A stretch of DNA of 64,000 nucleotides from Pardosa pseudoannulata (taxonomy: Eukaryota; Arthropoda; Arachnida; Araneae; Lycosidae), in assembly GCA_032207245.1 (NCBI GenBank), contig CM063504.1:87167075-87231074 (forward strand), read 5' to 3'. The position numbers and the translations under genes are program-made. Within the stretch, counting starts at the first letter, position 1, and each line of letters begins with the position of its first letter. Below are positions 11,942 to 24,552 of this stretch, piece by piece. The notes beneath the pieces are model-generated. The model saw only the letters and a list, made by a program, of their open reading frames with translations. It was not told where the DNA came from and ran no database searches.

Positions 11942-14431
11942 AATTTTTACACTTTAAACTACAAGCTCATGCTTGCATTTATTTTGTTTAACTATAAAAA
12001 GCAAAATCATAAAATTATAAATTCTCAGTCATACAGAAAAATATAATCATAATAATTTTGAAAAAAGATAAATGCATATTAAAATGTATTTACTTTTTTT
12101 TTTAGAAACATATCATTTGTTAAAATGGAAATTATATAACAGCAATGAAAGTAAAGAATCTTTCCTTTGAAAAATTATACAAATAAATAAATCATCCAAA
12201 TTTATCAGTCTAACTTAGACAAGAAATATATTTTGTATCTCTGAACAGAGACAACCATATACATATGCATGTATATCTGTTATACATGTACTAACACTTA
12301 ACATCTGACTGAGATATGTGATTGTAAGCTGCATGTAAACATTTAAAAATAGAAAATTCTTGGCTATAGCACCTATTTATTTTCAGCAACTATACTGAAA
12401 CTTCAGAACAGCTAGAATTCATCTGCTGGTTTAGTGTGTATGCTGTAATTCTGATGATATAAAATGAAACTCTTTTTAGATCTTGCAAAAGTAAATCTTG
12501 AATAGAATAAATGTCTAATATTACTTGCTGATAAACTGATTAGTATGTTCTTCCTACCTGATACATTGTATTTTCTCTCACATAATTAAATAAATTATAC
12601 AAATCCAGATATTAAAACTTTTAAGACCATTTAAAATATTAGATACCATTTTTTACTGAAATAATTAAATTTAAATGAACTAGTGTGAATGTATGCATAG
12701 AAAACAAACTATAAACTATGCTTAACTGTTACTTTTTAATATGCCAATGTTTCAAAATGCAATAATAAATATTAATTAATAATAATAATAATAAAACCTG
12801 AACAAAATTTTAGGGATGAAGATTAAATGCAGTAAGTTTAATTTTTTTTTTTTTTTTTACTTTCTTAACCAATTTAGACTGACATTGTGTAAAACTATAT
12901 ATTAATTTTTACATTTTTAAAAATATTATTCTGGGTATTTTATGTCTGAACTAATGTTTTTATTTGTTTTTTATACTTTAATTTCTAATTATAAATTAAT
13001 TATGTTTTCCCTTAGCAATATTTTCAAAACTAGCCCAAACAATTTTTTTTACATGTTTTGAACAACTTGGAGCAGCTTATAGGTTAAAAGAAAATAAATC
13101 CTACAATTTAATATCTTTTACTATAGATCTTGGTCTGTATTTAAGAAAAAAAAAAAATCTAAATTTTGTGAGAAAAGAAATTTTGATCGAACATTTTGAA
13201 GTTGAAATCTAAAACTCTAAATGCTACTTCCTATATTCTGTGGCATAAAATAAATAATAGTAACAGTTAAAGTGTCAGCAAAAAATCACTTTCTTTCTAA
13301 GGTCCTAAGAATAATGAGGCTAAAAATGACATTGATTCAAAATTTCAGATAAGTTGGATTTTATTGCTCAGAATTTTCAAAAATTAATAATGTTTAACAA
13401 AGATAATAAATTAATTAATAACAGAATCATTGTAAAATTTACAAAACCCCTTATGAATAGAGTAATAATTGAAAGAACACAAAAGAATTTCAGAAGCAGT
13501 ATGAAAAAAATTTACAAAGTATCATACTGCTTAAAAATATTCGTTCTATAAACTATGTTGATTTAATTAAATAATGTCTTCAATAAAGACCTTATTTGAT
13601 TACTATAGCAATTATATTAAAACAAAACATAAGAGAAAATAAAATAAAGTGGCTCAGATACATAAAAAATATTTACAGTTTTATAAACAACTAAGAAGTA
13701 AGATTTAAAAGACTTTTACGGTACTAATGTAGATTCTTTAAATTAATAAGTGTTAGTGAAACTTATTTAAACATCAAATCACACTCTTAATTTCCTTCTG
13801 TAATATAAGAAGAAAAAGCTCTTGAATTATATTGTAGAAGGTAAAGTATGAAAAGTTCAAGCAGAATGGTTTTATGAGGATTACAATCATAACAAATGAA
13901 GATTAAATATTTATTAAAGATTCTTTTCCTATCTTTCTCTACTTAATACGTCTATTTAATAACAACGTGTGTTTTAATTATTAAATTATATATTGAACAT
14001 GAAAGTCTCAACACAATTTATCCAAAACTAGTAATTCAGCCATTCTTGCAACAACTGCAATATAATTATTGTCTTTTAGTTCAACAATGTTAACATACAT
14101 TTGAAAGATAAAATATCACATTCGCATTAACACAGCATTAGCTACATAAATAAAATACTCATAGAGTTCACAAATGAGTGATAATAAATAAATAAATAAA
14201 TAATTATCATGGTCCCAATAACAGCAGCAAAATTGCACACAATTCAAGACGATTAGATAAAAAGTCAAACTGAAGCAATATAACCTAATAAAACAAGCAT
14301 GCATAACTGCCAACAATTTTTTCTGTAGGTTTTAGGGTCTTTATGCTTTATATGTATAATGAGAAGAAAGATAAATTTGGAATCAACATTATCAAAAACT
14401 AACAGGCAGATACCTTGAGGTCAAGCACCAA

Positions 14432-14463
<32 letters not shown>

Positions 14464-17240
14464 CATGTAATGATGACTACATTTTAAGATAACTTCTGAA
14501 GATATAAAAGAATAAAACTATAAATACACTTCAAATTCAAAAATAACAATTTCAAGATATAAACACCAAAATTACATAAATATTTTGTTAGAAAGCACAA
14601 AACTATTCTTACAAACAGTATCTGCCAGTTTTACAGCAGGGAAAAAATATATTAGAAATAAATGCTCATTAAAGGGTAAATACAGAATCTGTTAAAAATT
14701 TAACACATTATTTACTACTAGATTTTTAAAAAATTATTCTAAAAAAACTTTTTTTAAATTTATTATGATTACTAGACAAAGCTCATAGTAAAACAGTAAT
14801 GGAATTGATATGAGGAATGAGTTATGGAGAAAGAGGCATGTTTTTGGTTTTGAAATTACTGCAGAATAATAATTCAAATATCAAAAAATAATTTTTGTGT
14901 TGATACTGCTTCCATCTATATTGTATTAAGAGATTAACCTTTTGTGTTTTTATGCACTGGGACTGGATTTGATTCCTAAATAAGGCTCAGATGTATTTGT
15001 GTTGTTCCATCAAAGAGACTAATGTTGACTGCCTATGTCAGTACTGTCAAGCTTCTCTTGGTCCAAGAGGGATTTTGGACTTTGCATTTCAGGAACCAAA
15101 GAAGGATAGTTAATTAAAAAGGTCAATTGATATTATTTAGCTTGTTAACTCTCAATGAGAGGTTTGGAAGCAAAATTATCAGGCATCAATTTTTTTCATA
15201 TCAATATTTGATGTGTCTATTCAAATTATATTTCAATATGTAGAATCATTAAAGGAGTTTTTATATCCTGATTTCATATATTTCATGTATGAGAATGCAG
15301 GCTTGCAGATGTATCTACTTCCAAACATATAACTAATTAAAAATCCAAAATCTAGCAAATAGGAAATATTTTTCTTTGACCTAATGCTTAAAGAGGTATA
15401 ATCACACAAAATAAATGTGTCAGCTTCAATGTGGTATCATTTCATTTCATACTAAAATTACATTAATTTAATATCAATATTTGGAGATTTTATATAAATA
15501 GATTGAAAAAAATCTTATTTTGAAATTTTTTATTAGACTATCTAATTTAGGTACAAATTTATCAAAAATAAAAATATAAATTAATATATTTTAGTTAAAG
15601 CTTTATCTGAGACAATTTATTGCCTTATTGGGCCACAAAAATTAATCAGATGGTCACATGTGGCCCAAAGATTGCCAGTTGAACTGTACCTATGGTGCTT
15701 CTGTATTATAAAAGTTCACAAGTCCATACTATTTATTGTATGGGCAAATGCCCCAGATTGGAAAAACTTTAAATGCATTTTAACTAAGCATAAAACCATC
15801 TGGATACAGTTCAGATAAAAAAAAACTTCAAACACCATAGTAGAAATAAATGTTCTTTACATTTTAGAAAACTATATAAAGACCAGACAAAGTCATCTAA
15901 TCACAGTGAAAAAAATAACTAAACATGCTAAAAACGTACTTATAAAAATCATAATTATTTTATTGAAAGCTACTGAATAGAACACATAAATACTTTTTAT
16001 ATTCCAGAATAGTTGACAGTTATGCACTCTAAAATGTCATAATAAAACAATTATCAAATACAATATTCCATAACAATAAATGCACCAAATAATGATACTG
16101 GAAAACAAATTAAAATAAAACACTAAACTTCAATATAAATAGATAAATATAATAACAGTGAATATTCTGAACAAATCTTATCATAAATAAAGTTTCTGCT
16201 TCAAAAAAGAACAAATTTATTAAATATAAATAATATGTTCCTTTTATGAGAAAGTTCTTTAGTAAACTAAAATGTTTCAAGAAAAAATATACCATGAAGA
16301 AATAAGTTCATCACTTATTTATGTAAATTACAATCAGTAGTTGGAAAAAACAGTTCAATCTAATTATGTTAGTTAAATATCAGATATTAGTATTCTGATG
16401 TTTTATAATGTGTCTTTCATACAACACTACATCCTATAACCTCAAGCAAAGCTTCCTGTCACAAAAAGAAAAATGCTAAAATATTAGTATTGAGTAGGAG
16501 TTTCCTGAATTAATTCCTTTTTTTAAAATGAGACTTCTAAAATTTTAGAAAAACAGTGTATAAGAATAAACAAAGAGGTTAGAAAATATACTACACAGAA
16601 TATAAATATTAGCACCTAAAATATTACATATTCTTATTGCATGGCCTATGAGCAACAAAATTGTCAAGTATCTAACAATGGAATAAAATACATGCTTGTA
16701 TATAATATTAAAAAATAAATTGTCAGAAGTAAAGTCTTATTCACAGGTAAAACATAATTACAGCTAAAGATATCTTTGAAAGATAATAAACAGAATATTT
16801 CAAAAAGATAAAAAGTTCATATTATTAAACATTTGACTAGATAGAACAAACTTTTATAAGCACAAATTAGAAATCAACCACAAAAATAGAAAGAAATGGA
16901 ATGAAATAATAAATATCAGCTGTACAAAAACAAAGATAACTTTTGGGCTTTCTCCCAAATAAAAGCAAAATGCACACACACAAAAAAAAGAAGAAAAATT
17001 GGCACTAAAAGCATCACAAATAATTATATATAAAAATTATATCTCAGATATTTAAATAATGTTTGTTCATATGAGTATATTCTAAGGAGCCCACTCTAGC
17101 ATTTTCATGTCTGAGCTTTGTGCCTTTAAAAATGTGCATTTCTGATGACAAAAATTGGTCAGCTGATGACAGTTTTTATCTTATTTTAAGACTCTAATTG
17201 TAACTTAAGGACATAGGTATTGGTCTATCATTTAATGGCT
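11942..17240. other. AT-rich DNA, no gene seen
   Basis: Several frames of 60-70 codons occur on either strand but are AT-biased, lack homology I recognise and have no splice context. Simple repeats include a poly-T run near 12,842 and ATA/AAT trinucleotides near 12,780 and 14,431. A GGCCC-rich stretch at 15,630-15,680 may be the tip of an old hAT element. Confidence 0.5.
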
Positions 17241-17243
17241 TGT

Positions 17244-17284
17244 TAGTTTGCTAGACTATGGTCAACATTTTGCTACACAAATGG
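17244..17284 (-). mobile_element. Fragment of SINE 3' end
   Basis: GTTTGCTAGACTATGGTCAA followed by TTTTGCTACAC matches the 3' region of the SINE family. The adjacent 17291 element appears to have inserted next to or into it. Confidence 0.5.
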
Positions 17285-17290
17285 TAAACA

Positions 17291-18802
17291 CAGGGGTGAT
17301 TGTTCTCCAGGGAACCCCAGAATTTTGCGTTTTTTCAACAATCCTTCTGGGTTTGGAAACAATATCTTCAGGGTATCTGCCAAAATAAAAATTTTCAAAT
17401 CCATGACTTTTCATTACTTTCCCTGATTTAGCAGATCTTTTTCCATGACTTTAAAAAGCTTTCGTTAAAGTTTATATGAATAAAACTTCTGATGTACATA
17501 CAAATAAAATATATGCTTTTAGAGAAATTACAGGAATTTTATAAAAAAACTATAAACTTACTTTATAAGTGTTAATAAACTCAGATACATAAAAATAAAT
17601 TGTTGTATCTACATACCTAAGTTTAATCATATAGCAATTTTTCAATCAAAATGTTTCCAATTTGAATTCAGGGTACTTTGGTATTATCCAAGTGACCATG
17701 AATAATAGCCAAATATAACCCTATAATGTTTATATACAATATCCCTAGAGGTAAACTTATATTTTGTGCAAAAATCTTAACTAATTTTTATTAAAAAATA
17801 ATTATTATTATATTAATAAAATTTTAATCTACAATTTAAGAAAAAACCAGAATAATATACATTTACCCACCCATTAATCTTTCTTGCTTTGAGTTTCCTT
17901 GGTGAACAAATTTTACTTGGCAATAGGGTCAATAAGATAATACATAAATACCAAACTAAGTAACTTCAGCCAAATGACAAGTAAAAATAGAATTAAACAA
18001 TTCAAAGCATTTTTTTTTAATTGGTAGTTTAGCGGATCCATGACTTTCCATGACTTTTACTCATTTTACTTGAAAAATCAAGACTTTCCATGACAAAATT
18101 AATCCATTGTCTAAATCCATGATTTTCCATGACTTTCCAGGTGCGCGGAAACCATGTATCTTCCAAGATGAAAATTTCCACTATGCTAGTTTGAATTCAA
18201 AGATGAAATAAAAATTAAAATATCTTCTTGTCAAACTTTCATTATTGCTTGTTTTGTGTTTCAGCTGCAGAATATTTTATTACAGTCAGCATTTCTGCCC
18301 ATTGCGGGGGTAGAAGAGAAGAAGTGATTTGCTCAACTATAAGCTTCAACCTTTGAATGGGTGTTGATTGATTTGTGTAAGTGTAGTATTGCACGAACAC
18401 ATTCTCAAAACTAATGGGTAATATTTTATTTCTGTCTCTGGTTATAGTTTAACCTAACGATTACTGTGACAGAAAACCAATTTATCATAAATAAAATGTA
18501 TTTGATATTCAGGATTTAAAAATCCAATTTTAAGAAGGCTCATTTGTTTAACATCTAAAAGTGAGATTCTCCACAAGGAGTTTAGTAATTTTTTTTATTT
18601 CAATTGTTCAAATTAAAGTAGTCACTGCATTAATTTACTAACAATTAAAATTACTGCTTGAAATTTACTAACAGTACTTTAAATCTAATATTAGTACAAT
18701 GCAATTATTTGTTACATGTAATTAACTTTTTTTAGTTCCATGCCTTTGATTACAAAGGATACAAATTTCAGGGGGTTTTATTTAGAGACGCAATCACCCC
18801 TG
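17291..18802. mobile_element. hAT-like DNA element with 6-bp target duplication
   Basis: The left end CAGGGGTGATTG is matched by the inverted right end (plus-strand CAATCACCCCTG). TAAACA lies immediately outside on both sides (17285-17290 and 18803-18808). The interior carries repeated CATGACTTTCCATGAC motifs on both sides, and no long open frame. CAG-tips suggest hAT, although classical hATs make 8-bp duplications. Confidence 0.72.
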
Positions 18803-18808
18803 TAAACA

Positions 18809-19769
18809 ATATTGAAAATTCAGCACTTTTTTAATGCAATCATTTTATTTATTTTTTTCTCCAGAATTTTAAAACAATTTTCAAAAAGAGAGTAATATGC
18901 AAATAAAATATAATCTTAAATTTAGTCTCACATGTTTGTGAAAATTTTTATTTCTCCCCATGAATACCATACAATCAAAACTTAGATCTGAAATTATTAA
19001 TGCCAACCTTAATGATTATTTACGAATGGGATTATCACCTTACATTCTTAACTGTGAGAAACTCACAAATGAAATAGAATCAAAGATCACACTAATTCAA
19101 CTATTATAATTTCCCACTTTTGAATGTGGATATATAATATGTAAAAATAAATATATATTATATATAGAATATAATACTTTACTTTTTTTCCAAATCCAAT
19201 TACAGCTGTCCTATTTTTTACAATCTTAAATATGTTCAGACCACAAAAAAAATTGAGAATGCCTATAAACTAAATAGAAACCTTGTATGCAGAGAATAAA
19301 CTCTTAATCAATAGCTTTTCTAACCCATTTACACAGAAAAGAGCATAAAAATTTTAGAAATAATATTTTATATTATACAATGATTCCCTTTAAAATTAAT
19401 CCAATGCCAGTAAAAGTGGAGTATTAGACTACTCCCCAAAAAGCAAATGATCATATACAGTACATGATTGGTTTCAAAGAGTACACTAAATTTTAAAGAT
19501 CCTACAAAATTCCAACTGACGTAACATAATTTTTAATAACAAAATTTAGAGGCTATTCTACATTTAATAAACACTATTAATTTATTTTTCATTAAAAAAT
19601 TATTTGCATTTAATAAGAACCGATAGCAAAAAGTGAAAAGGTCTATTTTCTTCAACCAAAAAATCCCATTTGAAGCATATTTCAATCAAGAATATAATTT
19701 AATTTTTTATTGCTTCCTCATTCACCATAGCTCATACATAATATATATATATATATATATATATATGCC
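18809..19769. other. AT-rich DNA with TA microsatellite
   Basis: No exon or transposon was recognised. An (AT)n run lies at about 19,739-19,766. Confidence 0.5.
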
Positions 19770-19779
19770 CCTACTTGCC

Positions 19780-20035
19780 AAATACCTAATGGAAAATAAC
19801 CATGGAGGTATACTATATCAATTTTTCAACAACAAGATAATTTCTAATGTTTTACAGCTACCAAGATCACCAGACCTCTGAAGTTGGATATTTATCTATG
19901 GGGTATCAGGAAATTTATGTATTCAAGATAAATCTGGTAAATAATGGTGATTTAGAACAACTTATCCATAGAGAAATGCCCTCAATAAAACACAAAAGTT
20001 TTAAGTGGCGTCATGAAATCCGAACCAATATATGA
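19780..20035 (+). pseudogene. Relic of a DDE transposase C-terminus
   Basis: The frame at 19,855-19,881 reads LPRSPDL, then a stop. The adjacent frame continues LDIYLWGIRKFMYS, which fits the LPRSPDLTPLDFYLWG-type motif around the catalytic Asp/Glu of arthropod Tc1/mariner-superfamily transposases. Downstream, SFKWRHEIRTNI resembles the tail of the same proteins. Stops and frameshifts show that it is dead. Confidence 0.45.
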
Positions 20036-20480
20036 TTATGCGAGGAGTTCACTTTGTTTGCTATTAACACAGGTATTAAAAATAAACTTTATTTAAATTC
20101 TTTTCATTGTCCTTTGCTTTATAATTAAGATACATAACACATCTCCTATACAATTTCTTTTCACAAATAAAGTCAAAAGCATTTCACAATTATTGATGAA
20201 AATAGTCTCCTACTATAAAATTTTTTTCAAGTTATTATAGTTACATTCAAATTTAAAAAAAAAAAGTTCTAAAAGTCATGGGTACTTTTTGAAAATGATC
20301 ACTATAATCACAATATAATTAATACAAATATTTGCCTGATTCCTATGCATGTATAAAAAGTGTAAAAGTTTTTATTAGAACAGAATGTTATCACATTCCA
20401 TAATATATATGTAAAGAAATAGAAAATTTCAACATTAAAAATCTGAACAAAACTGTTTAGAACTTATTTTAAATTAAAAC

Positions 20481-20486
20481 TTTATT
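20481..20486 (-). promoter_or_regulatory. Candidate poly(A) signal of the GDPD gene
   Basis: TTTATT on the plus strand is AATAAA on the minus strand, about 140 nt downstream of the GDPD stop codon. It is the nearest good hexamer that I saw. Confidence 0.4.
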
Positions 20487-20627
20487 TCCTTAATACCATT
20501 AAATGGAATTGTGTTTTAAGTAAAATATCAGTTAAAATGTATGATACAAAAACTATCAACTGTTGACCAATTTATAAAATATCTGAGAAATGTGGAAGAA
20601 TAGCAGAATAATATGAAAAAAATTTGA

Positions 20628-20765
20628 TCACTTTGATTTGCTTTGCATATCATGGTTATCTAAAAACTTTCGGAGCTTTGATGGATAATCAGTCATAACA
20701 CCAGTAGCTCCAAGTTGAAATGCTCTTTTATAGTCTTCTTCATCATTTAACACCCAAAAATATGT
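20628..20765 (-). CDS. GDPD1: Glycerophosphodiester phosphodiesterase (GDPD1-like), last coding exon
   Basis: This exon encodes 45 residues and a stop. It begins TYFWVLNDEEDYKRAFQLGA and continues with TGVMTDYPSKL. This is the final beta-strand/helix of the GDPD TIM barrel, where the VMTDYP motif closes the barrel. GDPD1/GDPD3-type enzymes are ER-associated lysophospholipase D enzymes that cleave lysophospholipids and N-acyl lysophosphoethanolamines. The acceptor is TAG (plus-strand CTA at 20,766-20,768). It joins in phase 0 to the exon at 25,492-25,543, giving ...KRGIQ|TYFWVLN, as I recall for the vertebrate protein (HLTARGIQVYIWVLN). The catalytic HRG and E-x-D motifs belong to upstream exons not found here. 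Identification is strong for the family, less so between GDPD1 and GDPD3. Confidence 0.93.
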   Translation of the reverse strand, partial: TYFWVLNDEEDYKRAFQLGATGVMTDYPSKLRKFLDNHDMQSKSK

Positions 20766-21256
20766 CTAAAAATAGAAAAAATACATATCCATATATCTTA
20801 ATGTAACTGAGAATATACAAACAAAATTCTTAGTATACAATTTCTAATAATAACATTTTGTAATGATTTTATCAGGTTATAAAATGAAGTGTCTAGTAAT
20901 GAAAAAAGTAGAAAAACAGAATGAACAAAATCTATTTGAATGTTTATTACTGGCTAACAATGTTGGATAAGCAGCTTTGCAGTGGTAATACAACACAAAT
21001 AATATATTTATATTAGAAATATTCATAAGTCTAATCTAAATTATAAAATTTAAAATATTGCAGGCAATAAAGAATATACAAAGGAATTTCTTTCTATTTT
21101 ATACAAATAGTTTATTTTACTTCAATGCAAGGAATTAAATATCCTTAAATATTTATACTGTTTGTACTGTGTTAGAAATTTCATAAAAATAAAAGAACAA
21201 TAAGAGTATTATTTATTAAATATTATATTTTACAAAATTTAAAAACTCATTTCATT

Positions 21257-21395
21257 TGGTTTGGAGTACTGTGGTAACTTTCCTTTTTAACAGAAGGGCT
21301 ACTTAGATCAGGACTTACTATTTAAAGCTCATTCTGAATGCTTACAAGTATAAAGGCTAATAGTAGATTCAAATCTACAGACTCTAATACAGAAA
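21257..21395 (-). mobile_element. Old, diverged SINE copy
   Basis: TTTGGTTTGGAGTACTGTGG opens the copy on the plus strand. It is followed by AGAAGGGCTACTTAG, CAGGACTTACTATTTAAAGC and, further on, GATTCAAATCTACAGACTC at the position of the inverted B box. The order matches the family read in reverse. Confidence 0.72.
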
Positions 21396-21661
21396 AACAA
21401 AGACCTAAATATTTGGTCATCAACTAGCCAAAATTCCATTCAAAATCAATTTAGAAAATCTCATATAATGAAATAGATATGAATATACAGAGAAACCTCT
21501 CTGAGCGGCCACCAATCCGTACCAAGAATATTTGGCAGCTTAGAGTGGTTGGCTGTTCTGAAGGGTTTTATTTACTATTATAAGATAATTACTATAATGC
21601 ATAATATAAACAAGTCTGACATATATTCCTTATGTAAATGAAATTTAAAACTTATCTAATG

Positions 21662-21720
21662 TAAAGAAGCATGAAATAAAGTACTATTTTCTCAATAGTA
21701 CTTTATTTCATGCTTCTTTA
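21662..21720. repeat. Perfect 27-bp hairpin
   Basis: Arm 21,662-21,688 (TAAAGAAGCATGAAAT...) is the exact reverse complement of 21,694-21,720, with a 5-nt loop TTCTC. It lies within the Tigger relic. Confidence 0.92.
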
Positions 21721-21835
21721 TATATTTTTTTAAAAAGGCTACAATTTGTTTCTATTTGTTCTGTAGTCTTCGTACTTCTTCAAAATCAAATTCTTTTCTT
21801 TAATGAATTTGTTGATTTCTGTTTTTCTGCAGTTA

Positions 21836-21902
21836 AATAATTCAGCTAACTTTCTTGCCGATTTGAGAATGGTAAATCGGCAAGAAAGTTAGCTGAATTA
21901 TT
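21836..21902. repeat. Perfect 29-bp hairpin disrupting the Tigger reading frame
   Basis: Arm 21,836-21,864 (AATAATTCAGCTAACTTTC...) is the exact reverse complement of 21,874-21,902, with a 9-nt loop. One arm encodes KSARKLAELF of the transposase. The other is an inverted copy placed just before it and breaks the frame, as expected for a template-switch mutation. Confidence 0.92.
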
Positions 21903-23220
21903 CATATTCACGCAGAACTTCAATGCTCTGCTCGAGATTTAGAAAACGCATTTCGTCATTGTTGCAACTCAGATCACTGTCCAACTAATGAAATGAAACT
22001 GGCGTGAATGACATTTTTGGTGACAGAGGTGTAATTCTTCCTTAACTTTATTGACTGGAATTCCAAAGGAAGGCCCTAGGATCTTACCTTCAAGATGTGA
22101 TTGTCTAGTTCCTCCCTCAGTTTCTATGGATAGTACAATAGGGATTCCCTATCTGAAGGGTGTTGGGAGAATACAAAAGAGATAACAGATTTAATCTTTC
22201 TTAGAAAGGGGGGGGGACCGCGGGAATGGACTTCTCAAGTTATTCCTTTATCTTATATCCACCCATAAACCTGACCTTGAGTTTTTCCCCTCAAAATTAA
22301 AGCATGGAGTGAGTAGAATTTCCTGAAAAATGAAAGGGGCAATCCCACTTGATGGCTGTTTAGAGGGGGTCAGGTGCCTGCTGATATAGGTTAGTTTACC
22401 ATTAGGTCTATGAGTTGAAAAATCTGTGCCATGAAAAATTGGCCGTTTAGAAGGGTGGCTGCTCAGAGAAGTTTCAGTGTACTGCCCTTCTAGTACTATT
22501 TATGTACTAAAGGGAGTAATAAAAAAATAGTAATAAAAAATTAATCCTAGCAAGTCATTTAAACTCCACTTTTTTGAACATATTCAGAAGATAAAAAGCA
22601 TCAAAATAAAACTCTTCTCATACAACCACTTTAAATAGATATAAGATGCATGAACACATAGTGAATCATTAAGACACAAGACGAAAATCTCCTGATATGT
22701 GGCTTAACTAACTCTCTCATGACTTGTCTACTTTTTTCCTATTACATTTCAAAAAGATATGAACAACAAATGCAATAGTTTATCCTTTCTTTAATACCAG
22801 AATGCCTACAATACCATTTCTCACTTTAATATCCTTTCAATACTTTTCTGTTATAAAATACCTTGTATTACAAAAAAGGTGTTCTAAAGTAAAAGATGAT
22901 AAAAGTTATCAGAAACAAAAATTAACATATTGTAGACAATGAATGAAGAATATAGATAAGGACAAAAATAAGGTCTATACCAGCAGAAGTATTTCAACAA
23001 ATATTGTTATGTGCAGTCTCAGTTACATTGCCTTTAACATAATGAATCAATGAGATGATAGTAACTTAAAGTTATTTTTTCTTAAATTACCTTTTTAATA
23101 GTTTTGATCTTCAATTATTTCTTCATGTTTAATCCCTTGCTGCAACCAAGTACTTTGAAGTTATAGTTAATAATTTTCTTCTATTCATGAAAATGAGCTC
23201 TATAACATGAAAAATATCTG

Positions 23221-23620
23221 TGCAAAAAGTTTTAACCCTGTTGAGTATAATGGGCAGTGGCATACACAGATTTCTTTTATGTAAAGTTTTAGACAAAAGT
23301 GCCCCAGACTGGTAAATTATTGTATATGATATTCTCAACATTTTGTCAAATTGTAATGTAACACAAGAGTTTAAACTAAGAGTTTTAGGTTAAAAAATTA
23401 TAAATCAATTGACTTTCTATATAAAAAAAACTCTGCAAAAATTTTAACCCTGTTGGGTGTAATGGGCAGTGGTACACACAGATTTCTTTTCTGGGGAACA
23501 TTTTAGATAAAAGTGCTGCACAGTGAAAAAATCTTGCATGTGATATCCTTACCATTTTGACAAATTGTAATATAATACAAGTGTATAAGCCAAAGTGTAA
23601 TCTTTATGCTAAAAACTAAA
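23221..23620. repeat. Diverged tandem duplication, period about 213 bp
   Basis: TGCAAAAAGTTTTAACCCTG at 23,221 recurs as TGCAAAAATTTTAACCCTG at 23,434. ATGGGCAGTGG, CACAGATTTCTTTT, AAAAGTGC and CAAATTGTAAT follow in the same order in both. Divergence shows that it is old. Confidence 0.8.
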
Positions 23621-24519
23621 AATTATGGTCTTTTTTCAATTAATTAGTTTATGAGAAGAGGGAGGTTGTACCACTGTAATATTCCTTTTGTGAATTCAGG
23701 TTGAGTTCAAATCGACATAATTCAACCTATATAAACACTGTAAGCAGCTTCACAAATGTTTATGTAGGAATGTTCATGTTGAAATTCAACACTCAGAATT
23801 TAAGAAACATAATTTTAATAATGAATCAATATGTCATACCACCACCTGATGAAAAATAATTTTTAGAAAAAAAGTTATTTTTACACAATGCTGTTTTATG
23901 GAGATTATTATTTTAAATAACACCCCTAAATCAATGGGCCTGACAGACCAAGGTAGAATATTTACATTCATCCTTTCACTCCAAGGGATGCTAAGAGACT
24001 ACACCTTTTATATTTTGAGCCCCTATGCTAAGCTAATCTTTTCGCTTCTTGATTTGCAGTTATAACCATATTCATCTCAATGGCACATTACACCTGAATT
24101 TGTTACACATTTAAAGATTAGTAAAATCTTTTTTTTATATATTAACAAGGACATCTATTTTATCATGACTGTGTCACACAAAATTTCTTTCTTTATTATT
24201 TATTTTTTTTTGGGGGGGGGGGAAATAAGGATTTCTCATAACTTGGCTCCTCAGATTTCATGGTGCCAAATCATGTATTTATGCTGGGACTTTCACATGC
24301 TCCAGATTTTCCACTAAAATGTCCAAAATTTCAACAATCTATCCAATGAGTCATCCTGGTAAAATAAGGGGTTTGTTAGAAGTCAGCAAAAAAAGCCCCT
24401 TCAGTGAATTTAGGTATTGGAAGAGAGCAACACTAATTCTCAATTTAGAAGTGGAAGAACATGAAGGAAATTCAGAAATTAAGCAATATCATGAACAGAC
24501 TAAAAAAGAAAAAAAAATG

Positions 24520-24552
<33 letters not shown>

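Larger units (their letters stand above)
21488..22480 (-). mobile_element. Tigger/pogo-like element, degenerate
   Basis: The ends share an inverted repeat: plus-strand GAAACCTCTCTGAGCGGCCA at the left and, inverted at the right, GAAACTTCTCTGAGCAGCCA. On the minus strand the reading EMRFLNLEQSIEVLREYE is followed, after an interruption, by KSARKLAELFNCRKTEINKF, the N-terminal helix-turn-helix (CENP-B/Tigger type) of a pogo-superfamily transposase. Only the N-terminal part survives and the frame is broken. Tips are diverged, so outer limits are uncertain by a few bases. Confidence 0.75.

Noticed and set aside
15600..15690. GGCC-rich stretch resembling a hAT terminus
   Set aside because: No matching opposite end or target duplication was found, so it is mentioned only within the regional note.
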